From an uncultured Ruminococcus sp. (GTDB taxonomy: Bacteria > Bacillota > Clostridia > Oscillospirales > Acutalibacteraceae): a stretch of 52,730 nt of DNA. Below, piece after piece: positions 7,365-16,355 of the stretch. The position numbers and the translations under genes were made by a program. The stretch spans positions 1 through 52,730 of the forward strand of contig CAJODM010000008.1 of assembly GCA_905233755.1 (NCBI GenBank). Direction: 5' to 3'. A model generated the notes under the pieces. It was given only the letters and a program-made list of their open reading frames with translations, searched no databases and had not been told where the DNA came from. Positions within the stretch are counted from its first letter, which is position 1; every line of letters begins with the position of its first letter.

Positions 7365-9095
7365 TCATCTGTCCACCGTGACGACCGTCACGTTAAAGCC
7401 GATAACCCGGCTGTATTCTATCTTGGAGGACACCGCGCGCACCATCGCAAGGCCGGTGATCTCCTCGCCGCTGTCGTCGACATAGTCGGTGGGATTGAAG
7501 ATCGCGCCGTCATCGCGCAGCTTCAGGATCACAAAGCTGTCGGCGATCTTGACATAGACGTCGATAGCACCCGTCGGCGTGCCGGCATAGCGGGCGGTGT
7601 TCACGCACAGCTCCTCGGTCGCGACCCCCAGCCGCATCGACAGCTCGCTGTCGACGCCGTGGCTGTTGCAGAAATCCACCACCTGAGCCGACGCCTCCAG
7701 CGCGGACGCGACTGTGCTGTGGATGGTGAAGTCGAGCACCTCGCCGTCCTCGCCCTCGAGCAGGAGCAGGTTGTCTGCCTTTGTGCGGTATTTGACGACC
7801 GCGACCGCCGCCGCTATCAGCAGCACGGTCACGAGCTTTGAGATCGGGAACGACGCCCACAGCCAGTAGATGTCGATCTTCGAGAACGCCCACATCAGCG
7901 GCACCACCACCGCGAACCCGTCAAGGATCACCAGCAGATTTGCCAGCCCCTTCTGCTTTGTCGCCTGGAAGAAGGTGCGGATCACATAGATGACCCCGAG
8001 CAGCGGGATGTTGATGGACACGATGCGGAACGTCGCCGAGAAGATGCCGACGATCTCGGGATCGGTCAGCCCGTAGAGCGACGCGAGCTGCACCGGCAGC
8101 AGCTCAGAGAGCAAAAGGATCCCGCCGCACATCAATAGCGTGGCCAGCATCCCGTAGCGCAGCGCAAGCCGCATGCCTCTGATATCCCGCTCGCCGTAGA
8201 GCGCGCCGAGCAGCGGCAGGAGCGTCATCGACGCTCCCTCGACGAAGATGAACGCCAGAGAGTTGAGCGAGAACGAGACGCTCGCGATCTGGGCGCCCAC
8301 GGTGCCCGTCGCCGAGAGGATGATATAGTTGGTGAAGAACAGCCGCAGAAAGTTGCACGCATAGATCAGCGCCGAGGGCATCCCGGTGCCGGCGATGGAG
8401 GAGAGCAGGCGCAGCTGCTCGCCCGATACGCGCGTGAAACGCACCGAGCGCGTCGGCGAGCGAAAGTACCCGATCGCGAGCAGACATCCGATCAGATAGC
8501 CCGCCACGGTCGCCCATCCCGCGCCCGCGATGCCCATGTGCAGCACGCCCATGAACAGCCAGTCGCACAAGAGGTTGATGACGTTTGCGATGATCGGCAT
8601 CGCGGTCGACAGCCGCGTCATCCCGTCGGTGCGCGCGAACGCGGCAGTGGGGTTGAGCACCGCCGTTAGCAGCGGCAGCACCAATAGCGGCAGCAGGTAC
8701 GCGGCGATCAGCTCCTCGAGTGCCTCGTTATGCTGGCTGAGCAGCCCCGAGACGGGGCGGATCAGGATGATCCCGACGAGCGATATCGCCACCGCCGAGA
8801 GCACCCCCGAGAGGAACGACAGCGTGAACACCTTGTCCGCTGTCTGCCGGTCGCGCCGACCCTTGTAGGTGACGGCGAGGGTGTTGCCGCCGAAGGTGAA
8901 CAGTGCGATGGGGATGTTCGTCAGGAACGATACGCTGAGCGACAAGCTGATAGCGGACAGCGCAAGCGTGCCGAGCATCCGCCCGACCATGATGCTGTCG
9001 AGGATGCCCGCAAGATACATCGACGCGGTCATTGCGAGCGTCGAGCCGAGTAAGCTGTTATATTGTCGGTGAAGCAGCGAGCCGGTTCGTTCCAT
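7365..9095 (-). CDS. MATE-family exporter fused to a C-terminal RsbW-like (GHKL) kinase domain
   Basis: Residues 1-440 form a twelve-helix MATE/MOP transporter (ILDSIMVGRMLGTLALSAIS, NPTAAFARTDGMTRLS, TFFQATKQKG are typical MATE stretches). After the last helix comes a 120-residue ATPase of the anti-sigma/serine-kinase type: VATEELCVNTARYAG (N box), LRDDGAIFNP (G1) and GLAMVRAVS (G2). Normal MATE proteins end near 450 residues, so this is a true fusion. The likely roles are export of the NRPS product and ATP-dependent phosphorylation of the STAS protein at the membrane. It could instead sense transport state. It sits 58 bases after the NRPS gene and 9 bases before the phosphatase gene. Confidence 0.88.
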   Translation of the reverse strand: MERTGSLLHRQYNSLLGSTLAMTASMYLAGILDSIMVGRMLGTLALSAISLSLSVSFLTNIPIALFTFGGNTLAVTYKGRRDRQTADKVFTLSFLSGVLSAVAISLVGIILIRPVSGLLSQHNEALEELIAAYLLPLLVLPLLTAVLNPTAAFARTDGMTRLSTAMPIIANVINLLCDWLFMGVLHMGIAGAGWATVAGYLIGCLLAIGYFRSPTRSVRFTRVSGEQLRLLSSIAGTGMPSALIYACNFLRLFFTNYIILSATGTVGAQIASVSFSLNSLAFIFVEGASMTLLPLLGALYGERDIRGMRLALRYGMLATLLMCGGILLLSELLPVQLASLYGLTDPEIVGIFSATFRIVSINIPLLGVIYVIRTFFQATKQKGLANLLVILDGFAVVVPLMWAFSKIDIYWLWASFPISKLVTVLLIAAAVAVVKYRTKADNLLLLEGEDGEVLDFTIHSTVASALEASAQVVDFCNSHGVDSELSMRLGVATEELCVNTARYAGTPTGAIDVYVKIADSFVILKLRDDGAIFNPTDYVDDSGEEITGLAMVRAVSSKIEYSRVIGFNVTVVTVDR

Positions 9096-9120
9096 AGCAC
9101 ACCTGTCCTGTTCGGTTAAA

Positions 9121-9146
9121 GCCGGGCGTCAGGATCGACGCCCGGC
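9121..9146 (-). other. Hairpin between the NRPS and MATE genes
   Basis: A perfect 10-bp GC-rich stem (9121-9130 with 9137-9146) with a six-base loop is followed on the minus strand only by CTTTAACC. The T run is too weak for a full terminator, so it may reduce read-through or stabilise the upstream mRNA. Confidence 0.5.
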
Positions 9147-9153
9147 GGTATCA

Positions 9154-12100
9154 TTATCGGTTGAGGTTATCTGTGTCGAAGAAGCGGAATCCCTCCATCA
9201 CGTTGATGAAGTCGTCCACATACCGTTCGGTGCTCGCGTTCCAGAAGAAGCCCATCCGCGCCAGCAGTTGGGTCGTATAGTGCGCGTCGAACGGCAGCGT
9301 GAAGATCTCCTTGCCGTGTGCCATGTTCATATACGCGGTCACGCTGGAGAGGATCGCTGCCTTCTCGGGATCCTTCTGCAGTTCGGTCAGCGCCGCTGCA
9401 AACGTCTCATACTCGACGAACTCGATCTGCATCCCGTTCTCGTTCATCCGGCGGATGATATCGCCCAGCGGGAGGGTATGGTTGTTCACCGCGTTGAAGA
9501 CACAGCATGCCGACGGGGTGCGCGCAAGTTTCAGGAAGGCCTCGCACGAGGTGTCGATCGGGCCCATACAGACCTGGTTCTCGATCATCGTATAGGGGAA
9601 GCACCCCAGCAGCCGATAGGAGCGCAGCCGCCCCATGAAGTTGTTGGTGAGGAAGTTGATCTGGAACTCGCCGTCCGACTCGCGCGCGGCAAGCGTTCCG
9701 ACGCGGATGACCTTGGCGTCCAGCCCGCGCTCGGCGACCGCCTCGAGCACCATGCGCTCCGCCATGAGTTTGGAGGAGGTGTACTTGTTATCGAGCGTCT
9801 GGCCGAAGTAGAGCGACTGCTCGTCGAGCGAGCGGCGGCTCAACCGCACCATATCGTCGGTGGTACCGGCCACCGAGATGGTCGAGAAGTGGATCAGCCG
9901 CGCGTGGAGCTTCTCGCACAGCATCGCACAGTTCACCGCGCCACCGACGTTGATGTCCTCGATATCGGTGCCAAAGGAGAAGTGCTTGACGTTTGCGGCA
10001 CAGTTGAACACCGTGTGGATATCGAGCTGCTCGAGCGGCTCGAAGTACTTGTAGTCGGTAACGTCGCCGTCGATGACCTTGATCCGCGTGCGGAAATCCT
10101 CTAAGAACCGATCGTCAAAGTAGTAGAACATCAGGTTCTCCATGCGGTCGCGCGCGGTATCGAACCGGCCGCGCCGCAGCATACAGTAGGCGGTGCCGGT
10201 CTCCTCGGTGAGGTACTGGGCGAGCAGGTGCGCGCCCATATAGCCGGTCGCGCCGGTGATCAGCACGTTGCCAAGCTCCCGCATCTCACCTTTTTTGAAC
10301 GATTCGACGGTGTTCTCGGCGAGCAGCGCGTCGATCTTCGTATAATCATAGTCGTCAAAGTCGAACATCCCTCGGCTCTGCTGCACCTCGTCGCTCGAGA
10401 ACAGCTGTGCCAGCGCGCGCGGGGTGGTGTACTTGAAGATATCGCCGTAGGTGATGGAGTAGCCGTCCTCGGACGCGTCCAGCACCACCGAGGTCGCCAC
10501 CAGCGACGTGCCCCCGATCTCGAAGAAATCGTCGGTCGCGCCGACCTTGTCGAGCGACAGCACCTTCTGGAACGACCGGCAGAAGAACTCCTCGGTCGCG
10601 TTCGCGGGAGCGACATATTCGCCCAGCGACACCGGCACCGGATCGGGCAGACGCTTGAGGTCGGTCTTGCCGTTCGCGGTCATCGGCAGCTCGCCCATCT
10701 GCAGATAGGCGGTCGGGATCATGTAGTGGGTCAGGTGCTTCTTGAGCTCAGCGCGCAGCGCGTCGATGTCGATCGCCTTGTCGGCGGTGAAGTAGGCGCA
10801 CAGGTTGTCCTGTCCGCTGAGCTTGCGGATGACGACTGCGACCTTCTTGATGTGCGGCTGAGCGGCGATGAGCCCTTCGACCTCGCCGAGCTCGATGCGC
10901 AGCCCGCGCAGCTTGACCTGATTATCCAGCCGGCCGAGGATCGAGACATAGCCGTTCTGATCCCATCGGGCATAGTCGCCCGAGCGATACATCCGCTCGC
11001 CGCCGAAGCTGACGAACGCCTCTGCTGTCTTCTCGGGCAGGTTCTTATAGCCGCGGGCGACGCCGACGCCGCCGATATACAGCTCGCCGATCACGCCGTA
11101 GGGCGCGATATCGCCGAACTTGTCAACGATATATTCGCGATAGTTCAGCAGCGGACGGCCCACGGTGACCGCATCGGCTGTCGTCAGGTCGGCAGCGTTG
11201 CAGGAGACGGTCGTCTCGGTCGGGCCGTAGGTGTTGATGATGCGGATACCGGGCGCACAGGCGCGGATGCTGTCGCGCAGCGACATCGGGTAACTCTCGC
11301 CGCCGGACATCACGAGCCGGCACCGCGAGAGCCCCTCGCAGAACGGCCGGTACTCCATATACTGCTGCAGCCTTGACGGGGTCGCGTTCACACAGTCGAC
11401 ACGGTGCTTCTCCATCAGCTCTGAGAGAGCGCGCGGATCGTTCATCTCGTCCTCTGAAGCGAACAGCAGCGTTTTGCCGTTGCACAGCGCGGCGGTGTGC
11501 TCCTTGAAGGACATATCGAACGAGACGGTCGTGACCGACAGGTACACGCTGATGTCGTCTTTGATACACTTGATGTGAGTGTTCGCGGGGTGGGGCAGCA
11601 GATAGTTGCAGATCCCCCGATGCTCGAGCATGACGCCCTTGGGCTTTCCGGTCGAGCCGGAGGTATAGATCATATAGCTCAGCTCGGTATCGTTCATCTC
11701 GATATCCGGGTTCGAGGTATCCGTGCCGACGACAAGGTCGGCGACGTCGATCGCCTTGTCGGCGGGATAGTCCGCGAGCTTGTCGGCGGTGGTGATGATG
11801 AACGACGCCTCGCTGTCGGTGATGATATGGTTGATGCGGTCGGCGGGGTACTGGGGATCACACGGGATGAACGCCGCCCCCGCCTTGTTCACGCCGAACA
11901 GACACGCAAAGAACGCGCTCTCGCGCGGCAGCAGCAGCGCCACGCTGTCGCCGACGCCGACGCCCCGCTCGATCAGGTGATGGGCGACGATGTTCGCCCG
12001 CTCGTTCAGCTCGCGGTAGGAGAGCGTCGCGTCGCGCGCGATGAGGGCGGTGACGTCCGCATACGCCGCTGCAGTCTGCTCGAACAACCGGTGCAGCAGC

Positions 12101-15093
12101 GTGACGGGGATATCCGCCGTTTCTTCGACCGAGAACCGCTCGAGCAGCTCGCGCTGAGAACACGGCAGCGCGAGCGCGTCGCGCACCGTCTCGGCGGCGT
12201 CTGAGAGCAGCAGCTCGAGGGTATGGCATACCTGCTCGGTCATCCCCTCGATCACCGCGTCCTCGAACAGCTCGGAGCTGTACTGGACCATACAGCACAG
12301 CCCGTTCTCGCTGCGCCGCAGCGTGAATCCGATATCCCGCCCCATCTTCTGCAGCGGGGCGGCCATCTCTATCCTCAGCCCGTCCTCTTCATAGACGGGC
12401 GGGTTCCACATATAATTGACGCTGACGTCGAACAGCGGGTTGCGGCTCTCGTCGCGCTGCTTGACAAACTCGGCGACCGCGTCCTCGAACGGCAGGAACG
12501 CGCCGTAGGTGGCACAGCGCACCGACTCGCTGACCGCACTGAGGTAGTCGGAGATCGTCGATGTGCGGCAGGGCTTGACGCGCACGGGGGCGGTGTTCAC
12601 AAACATCCCGATGACGTCGTCTGCGCCGTTGATGCGGGTGTTGGTCGGGATGCCGAGCACCACGTCTTCACTCGCGGTGTATTGGGCGAGCACCATCGCG
12701 ATCACCGAGAAGAACATCTCGAACTCGGTCACGCTGTAGCGGCGCGCGAGCTTGTCGATCGCCGAGAGCTGCTGCTCGTCAAAGGACACGTCGATCTCCT
12801 TGTCCGACAGCGGGTGCACCCTCGGGCGCTTGCCGCGCAGCGGCATCTCGCTGACCGGTACGCCGTCCGCGAACAGCTCGCGATAGAACCTGAGCCCTTG
12901 CTCGCGCTTTATATCCAGATCCTCATCAAAGAGGTCGGACAGGTCGATCTCGGCGGGGGGTATGTCTTTTCCGCGGATGCCGTCGAACAGCTCCTTGAAG
13001 TAGGTCTTGGCAGAGCCGCCGTCGAACGCGATATGGTGGATCGCCAGATGCAGCACCATGCTGCCGTCGCTGACGGTATAGAGCGTCGCCCGTACGGGGA
13101 TATCGGTGCAAAGGTTGAACGGAACGGCATAGTTCTGTACAGCCGCCATCGCCTCTGCTCGGGTGGCGGCGGACTTCTCTACGATCTTGGGGAGCCGGTC
13201 GGTCAGTACGCGTATCGGCAGCCCGTTCTCCTCGGCATAGTAGGAGTGGAACGCCTCGTGTGATGCAAAGATCGCCTGCAGCGACCGCTTCACCGATCCC
13301 ACGTCGGCGCCCTTGATGAGGGAAGCGATGTTCAGGTTATAGACGGTCGAATCCTCGTTGAGCTTCTGCTCAATATACATCCCGCGCTCGAACGGCGTCA
13401 GCGGATAGCGGCGCGGCTTCTGTGAGCGGTGCTTGGGACGGGTCTTCACCGCCTTCTGGAGGACGGTGCGCTCGATCATGCGCGGGGTCTTGCCGGCGAA
13501 GATATCGGCAGTACCGATCCGGTACTGCTCGCAGCGGGACGCCACCATCGCACACTTGATAGAGTCGCCGCCAAGCGCAAAGAAGTCGTCGTCAGCGCCG
13601 ACGTTACTGACGTCAAGGACGGATTCGAACGCCGATGCCAGCGCCTTCTGCATATCGGTTTCGGGTGCTGAGTAGTCGTTCTTGAACGCGCCGAGCTCGG
13701 GCGGCATCAGCGCCGAGCGGTCGAGCTTGCCGTTCGCATTGACCGGCAGCCGCTCAAGCGGGACAAAGAACGCCGGTATCATATACGGCGGCAGCTTCTG
13801 TGCAATCGCCGATCTGATATCCTCGGCGTCGATCGGCTTACTCTCGACATAGTAGGCGACAAGGTACACCTGGCCGTACCGGTTCGTGAAATCCTTGATC
13901 ACGGCGTCGAACACGCCGTCGGTGCTTCGGATGACCGACTCGATCTCGCCGGGCTCGACGCGCTGGCCGTTGATCTTCACCATCCAGTCCTTGCGGTTGA
14001 GATAGATGATGTTGCCGTCATCGCCGCGGCGGACGATATCGCCCGTTCGCAGCAGCCGCGCATAGCCGTCCTCGGCGGCATAGGGGTTCTCGGTGAAGGT
14101 CGCCGCCGTCTGCTCGGGGAGGTTCAGATAGCCCGAGGCGAAGTGCCCCGACAGGCACAGCTCGCCCTCGTCTGAGAGGTTGCCGTCCTGATCGAGGATA
14201 TAGACGCCGATGTTCCCGATCCCCTTGCCGATAGGGGTGTTGCGGTATTTCTGATCGACGCGAAACGCCAACGTCGCGCCGGCGGACTCGGACTGGCCGA
14301 ACATCACGATCAGCTCGAAGTGATCGTTATAGGTATCGGACACGCGCTCGCTGCCGGTATAGACCTTCTTGAGCTGATCGCCCTTAGGGGTGAAGACCTT
14401 GAGCATCTTCGGGCTGATGAAGGTGAAGTTGATACCGTAGCGCTCGATAAAGTCACCGAGCAGCAACGGATCGCGCATGACTTCAGCAGGCATGATATAC
14501 CCCGTCAACCCCGCTGTCAGCGGGGTGAAGATATCGTGCACCGACACGACAAACGTGAACGGTGCTGCGAGTGCGGTATGCCACTTCGGCTCGAGCTGCA
14601 TATAGTCGTTGAACCGGTCGACTGCGTCCGAGAGGGAGCGGTGCGTGTGGAGCACGCCCTTGGGCTTTCCGGTGGAGCCGGAGGTATAGATGAGCAGCGC
14701 CGCGTCGTCGAGCGTGACAGCGCGGTCGATGCGATACAGCTGTTCCTGTTCGATACGGCGCAGGAACCGCTCGTCGATCACCGCCTTGGCGCCGCAGTCG
14801 GAGCGGATATAGGCGAGCCGCTCCTCGGGATAGGTCGGCGACAGCGCAGCAAACGCCGCCCCCGTCATCCATACGCCGAGCATCGCGGCGATATACTCCT
14901 TGCTGCGGGGCAGCTCGATGGTGACATAGTCGTGCGCCCCGACCCCCGCAGCGCACAGCCGTGCGGCGATCCGGCGGGCATAGTCATCGAGCGAGCGATA
15001 GGTAAAGCTCGATGCGCTCGATGGATCGACCAAAGCGACAAAGTCCGGACGGTCGGCGACGTATCGGTCAATTTTCTGTAAGATGGTCTGCAT
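9154..15093 (-). CDS. Nonribosomal peptide synthetase, A-T-C-A-T-reductase
   Basis: This is a 1,979-residue two-module synthetase. Module 1: adenylation (LIYTSGSTGKPKG near 135-147, RTGDIV near 350, NANGKLD near 455) and carrier (LGGDSI near 510). Module 2: condensation (HHIAFDGG near 690), adenylation (IYTSGSTGKPKG near 1145, NTYGPTETT near 1290, TANGKTD near 1470) and carrier (IGGTSL near 1526). It ends with a thioester reductase (GATGYMG near 1615, YTSSK near 1772), so release is reductive and gives an aldehyde or alcohol. A1 has FVVSVHDIF where the Asp that binds the alpha-amino group normally sits, so it may load an acid without an alpha-amine. A2 keeps it (SFDMSFKE). Gut clostridial synthetases of this kind make peptide aldehydes and pyrazinones that inhibit proteases. 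The exact product is not predictable here. No phosphopantetheinyl transferase is in the window. Confidence 0.93.
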   Translation of the reverse strand: MQTILQKIDRYVADRPDFVALVDPSSASSFTYRSLDDYARRIAARLCAAGVGAHDYVTIELPRSKEYIAAMLGVWMTGAAFAALSPTYPEERLAYIRSDCGAKAVIDERFLRRIEQEQLYRIDRAVTLDDAALLIYTSGSTGKPKGVLHTHRSLSDAVDRFNDYMQLEPKWHTALAAPFTFVVSVHDIFTPLTAGLTGYIMPAEVMRDPLLLGDFIERYGINFTFISPKMLKVFTPKGDQLKKVYTGSERVSDTYNDHFELIVMFGQSESAGATLAFRVDQKYRNTPIGKGIGNIGVYILDQDGNLSDEGELCLSGHFASGYLNLPEQTAATFTENPYAAEDGYARLLRTGDIVRRGDDGNIIYLNRKDWMVKINGQRVEPGEIESVIRSTDGVFDAVIKDFTNRYGQVYLVAYYVESKPIDAEDIRSAIAQKLPPYMIPAFFVPLERLPVNANGKLDRSALMPPELGAFKNDYSAPETDMQKALASAFESVLDVSNVGADDDFFALGGDSIKCAMVASRCEQYRIGTADIFAGKTPRMIERTVLQKAVKTRPKHRSQKPRRYPLTPFERGMYIEQKLNEDSTVYNLNIASLIKGADVGSVKRSLQAIFASHEAFHSYYAEENGLPIRVLTDRLPKIVEKSAATRAEAMAAVQNYAVPFNLCTDIPVRATLYTVSDGSMVLHLAIHHIAFDGGSAKTYFKELFDGIRGKDIPPAEIDLSDLFDEDLDIKREQGLRFYRELFADGVPVSEMPLRGKRPRVHPLSDKEIDVSFDEQQLSAIDKLARRYSVTEFEMFFSVIAMVLAQYTASEDVVLGIPTNTRINGADDVIGMFVNTAPVRVKPCRTSTISDYLSAVSESVRCATYGAFLPFEDAVAEFVKQRDESRNPLFDVSVNYMWNPPVYEEDGLRIEMAAPLQKMGRDIGFTLRRSENGLCCMVQYSSELFEDAVIEGMTEQVCHTLELLLSDAAETVRDALALPCSQRELLERFSVEETADIPVTLLHRLFEQTAAAYADVTALIARDATLSYRELNERANIVAHHLIERGVGVGDSVALLLPRESAFFACLFGVNKAGAAFIPCDPQYPADRINHIITDSEASFIITTADKLADYPADKAIDVADLVVGTDTSNPDIEMNDTELSYMIYTSGSTGKPKGVMLEHRGICNYLLPHPANTHIKCIKDDISVYLSVTTVSFDMSFKEHTAALCNGKTLLFASEDEMNDPRALSELMEKHRVDCVNATPSRLQQYMEYRPFCEGLSRCRLVMSGGESYPMSLRDSIRACAPGIRIINTYGPTETTVSCNAADLTTADAVTVGRPLLNYREYIVDKFGDIAPYGVIGELYIGGVGVARGYKNLPEKTAEAFVSFGGERMYRSGDYARWDQNGYVSILGRLDNQVKLRGLRIELGEVEGLIAAQPHIKKVAVVIRKLSGQDNLCAYFTADKAIDIDALRAELKKHLTHYMIPTAYLQMGELPMTANGKTDLKRLPDPVPVSLGEYVAPANATEEFFCRSFQKVLSLDKVGATDDFFEIGGTSLVATSVVLDASEDGYSITYGDIFKYTTPRALAQLFSSDEVQQSRGMFDFDDYDYTKIDALLAENTVESFKKGEMRELGNVLITGATGYMGAHLLAQYLTEETGTAYCMLRRGRFDTARDRMENLMFYYFDDRFLEDFRTRIKVIDGDVTDYKYFEPLEQLDIHTVFNCAANVKHFSFGTDIEDINVGGAVNCAMLCEKLHARLIHFSTISVAGTTDDMVRLSRRSLDEQSLYFGQTLDNKYTSSKLMAERMVLEAVAERGLDAKVIRVGTLAARESDGEFQINFLTNNFMGRLRSYRLLGCFPYTMIENQVCMGPIDTSCEAFLKLARTPSACCVFNAVNNHTLPLGDIIRRMNENGMQIEFVEYETFAAALTELQKDPEKAAILSSVTAYMNMAHGKEIFTLPFDAHYTTQLLARMGFFWNASTERYVDDFINVMEGFRFFDTDNLNR

Positions 15094-15141
15094 GGTGTCC
15101 TCCGTGGCTTTTGATAATCTGCCGTGATACCGGCGAAAGGA

Positions 15142-15435
15142 TTATTCGATATTCAGCGCCTTATCGAAGCCCGTCATCCGGAAGATCTCGCGGGCGTTCT
15201 TCGACAGCGAGCGCAGCACAAAGTTGTCGCCGCCGACGGTATGGTGCGCCTTGAGGACGGAGCGGATCCCGGCCGAGGAGATATAGTCGACCCCCGCCAT
15301 GTCAATCACCATTTTCTCACATCCGTCAAGGTGCTCCTCGACCGCTTTGTCGAATTCGGGTGCTGTCAGGGTATCGAGCCGACCCTCAACGGTCAGGATG
15401 CAGGTATTCTCCTCTTTCTTTGCGGTTACAGTCAT
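15142..15435 (-). CDS. STAS-domain anti-sigma-factor antagonist (RsbV/SpoIIAA-like)
   Basis: The 97-residue protein is a single STAS domain: EGRLDTLTAPEFDKAV, KMVIDMAGVDYISSAGIRSV and an end segment NAREIFRMTGFDKAL. The serine that RsbW-type kinases phosphorylate corresponds to Ser54 in ISSAG. The start follows GGAGG (an earlier in-frame ATG at 15453 lacks one). It is the first gene after the operon promoter, ahead of the NRPS, the MATE-kinase fusion and the phosphatase. Two kinase-like domains and one phosphatase in the same unit can act on it. No anti-sigma/sigma pair is present, so its output partner is unknown. Confidence 0.9.
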   Translation of the reverse strand: MTVTAKKEENTCILTVEGRLDTLTAPEFDKAVEEHLDGCEKMVIDMAGVDYISSAGIRSVLKAHHTVGGDNFVLRSLSKNAREIFRMTGFDKALNIE

Positions 15436-15474
15436 GGTTGTTCCTCCGATCAAGATGATTATATAGGTAACTAT

Positions 15475-15503
15475 ATTATAGCAAATGATTTGGTGATTGT
15501 CAC
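15475..15503 (-). promoter_or_regulatory. SigA-type promoter of the STAS-NRPS-MATE-phosphatase operon
   Basis: On the minus strand GTGACA and a perfect TATAAT are separated by exactly 17 bases, about 40 bases upstream of the STAS start. The AT-rich stretch contrasts with the GC-rich surroundings. Confidence 0.75.
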
Positions 15504-15537
15504 TATATTCTGCAGAAAATCTCTCACTTTTTTCGGC

Positions 15538-15577
15538 AAAAAATGACGACGCCCCACCGCCAAACGGCGATGGGGCG
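15538..15577 (-). terminator. Intrinsic terminator of the purine operon
   Basis: On the minus strand a stem of 7 bp plus 4 bp with one mismatch (15550-15561 with 15566-15577) is followed by TCGTCATTTTTTG. It lies 23 bases after the purC stop and separates the purine operon from the STAS-NRPS operon promoter. Confidence 0.85.
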
Positions 15578-15600
15578 ACAGAGGTTGTCGGGTTCTGTTG

Positions 15601-16305
15601 TCAAGTCAGGCGGCGCATCATCTCAGAGTAGGCGTCCTCCACTCCGCCGAGGTCGCGTCTGAAGCGATCCTTGTCGAGCTTTTCGCTCGTCTGAGCGTCC
15701 CAGAAGCGGCAGGTGTCGGGGCTGATCTCGTCGGCGAGCGCGATGGTGCCGTCAGAAAGCCGCCCGAACTCGAGCTTGAAGTCGACGAGGATGACCCCGC
15801 GCTCCTTCCAGTAGGCAGAGAGCACCTCGTTGACCATGAAGGCGTATCGCTTGATGAGGGCGATCTCGTCCGCCGATGCGAGGTGCAGCGCGAGCGCGTG
15901 GTATTCGTTCATCAGCGGATCGCCGAGGTCGTCGTTCTTGTAGGAGAACTCGATGGTCGGCTGATCGAACACGACGCCCTCCTTTACGCCGTAGCGCTTC
16001 GAGAACGAGCCGGCGGCGATGTTGCGGATGATGACCTCGAGCGGGACGACAGAGACCCGTCTGACGAGGGTCTCGCGATCGCTCAGCTCCTCGACATAGT
16101 GGGTCGGGATGCCGGATGCTTCGAGCCGCTGCATCAGAAGGTTGCTCATCCGGTTGTTGATGACGCCCTTGCCGGCGATGGTGCCCTTCTTGAGCCCGTT
16201 GAAGGCGGTGGCGTCATCCTTGTAGTCAACGATGACGAGCGCGGGATCGTCGGTAAGGTAAACCTTCTTTGCCTTTCCTTCATAGATAAGGTCTCTTTTT
16301 TCCAT
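15601..16305 (-). CDS. purC: SAICAR synthetase
   Basis: This enzyme joins CAIR and aspartate with ATP to give SAICAR. The 234-residue product has the usual start (LIYEGKAKKVYLTDDP), then DDATAFNGLKKGTIAGKG, VVPLEVIIRNIAAGSFSKRY and the C-terminal VDFKLEFGR and LADEISPDTCRFWD. All are standard PurC motifs, and the length is normal. AGGAGG precedes the ATG. It is the last gene of the nine-gene purine unit, 50 bases after purL, with a terminator behind it. Confidence 0.97.
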   Translation of the reverse strand: MEKRDLIYEGKAKKVYLTDDPALVIVDYKDDATAFNGLKKGTIAGKGVINNRMSNLLMQRLEASGIPTHYVEELSDRETLVRRVSVVPLEVIIRNIAAGSFSKRYGVKEGVVFDQPTIEFSYKNDDLGDPLMNEYHALALHLASADEIALIKRYAFMVNEVLSAYWKERGVILVDFKLEFGRLSDGTIALADEISPDTCRFWDAQTSEKLDKDRFRRDLGGVEDAYSEMMRRLT

Positions 16306-16355
16306 ATACTTCCTCCTGTTGATGGGATGATATCGTTTTGCGTCGTGACAGCGGC

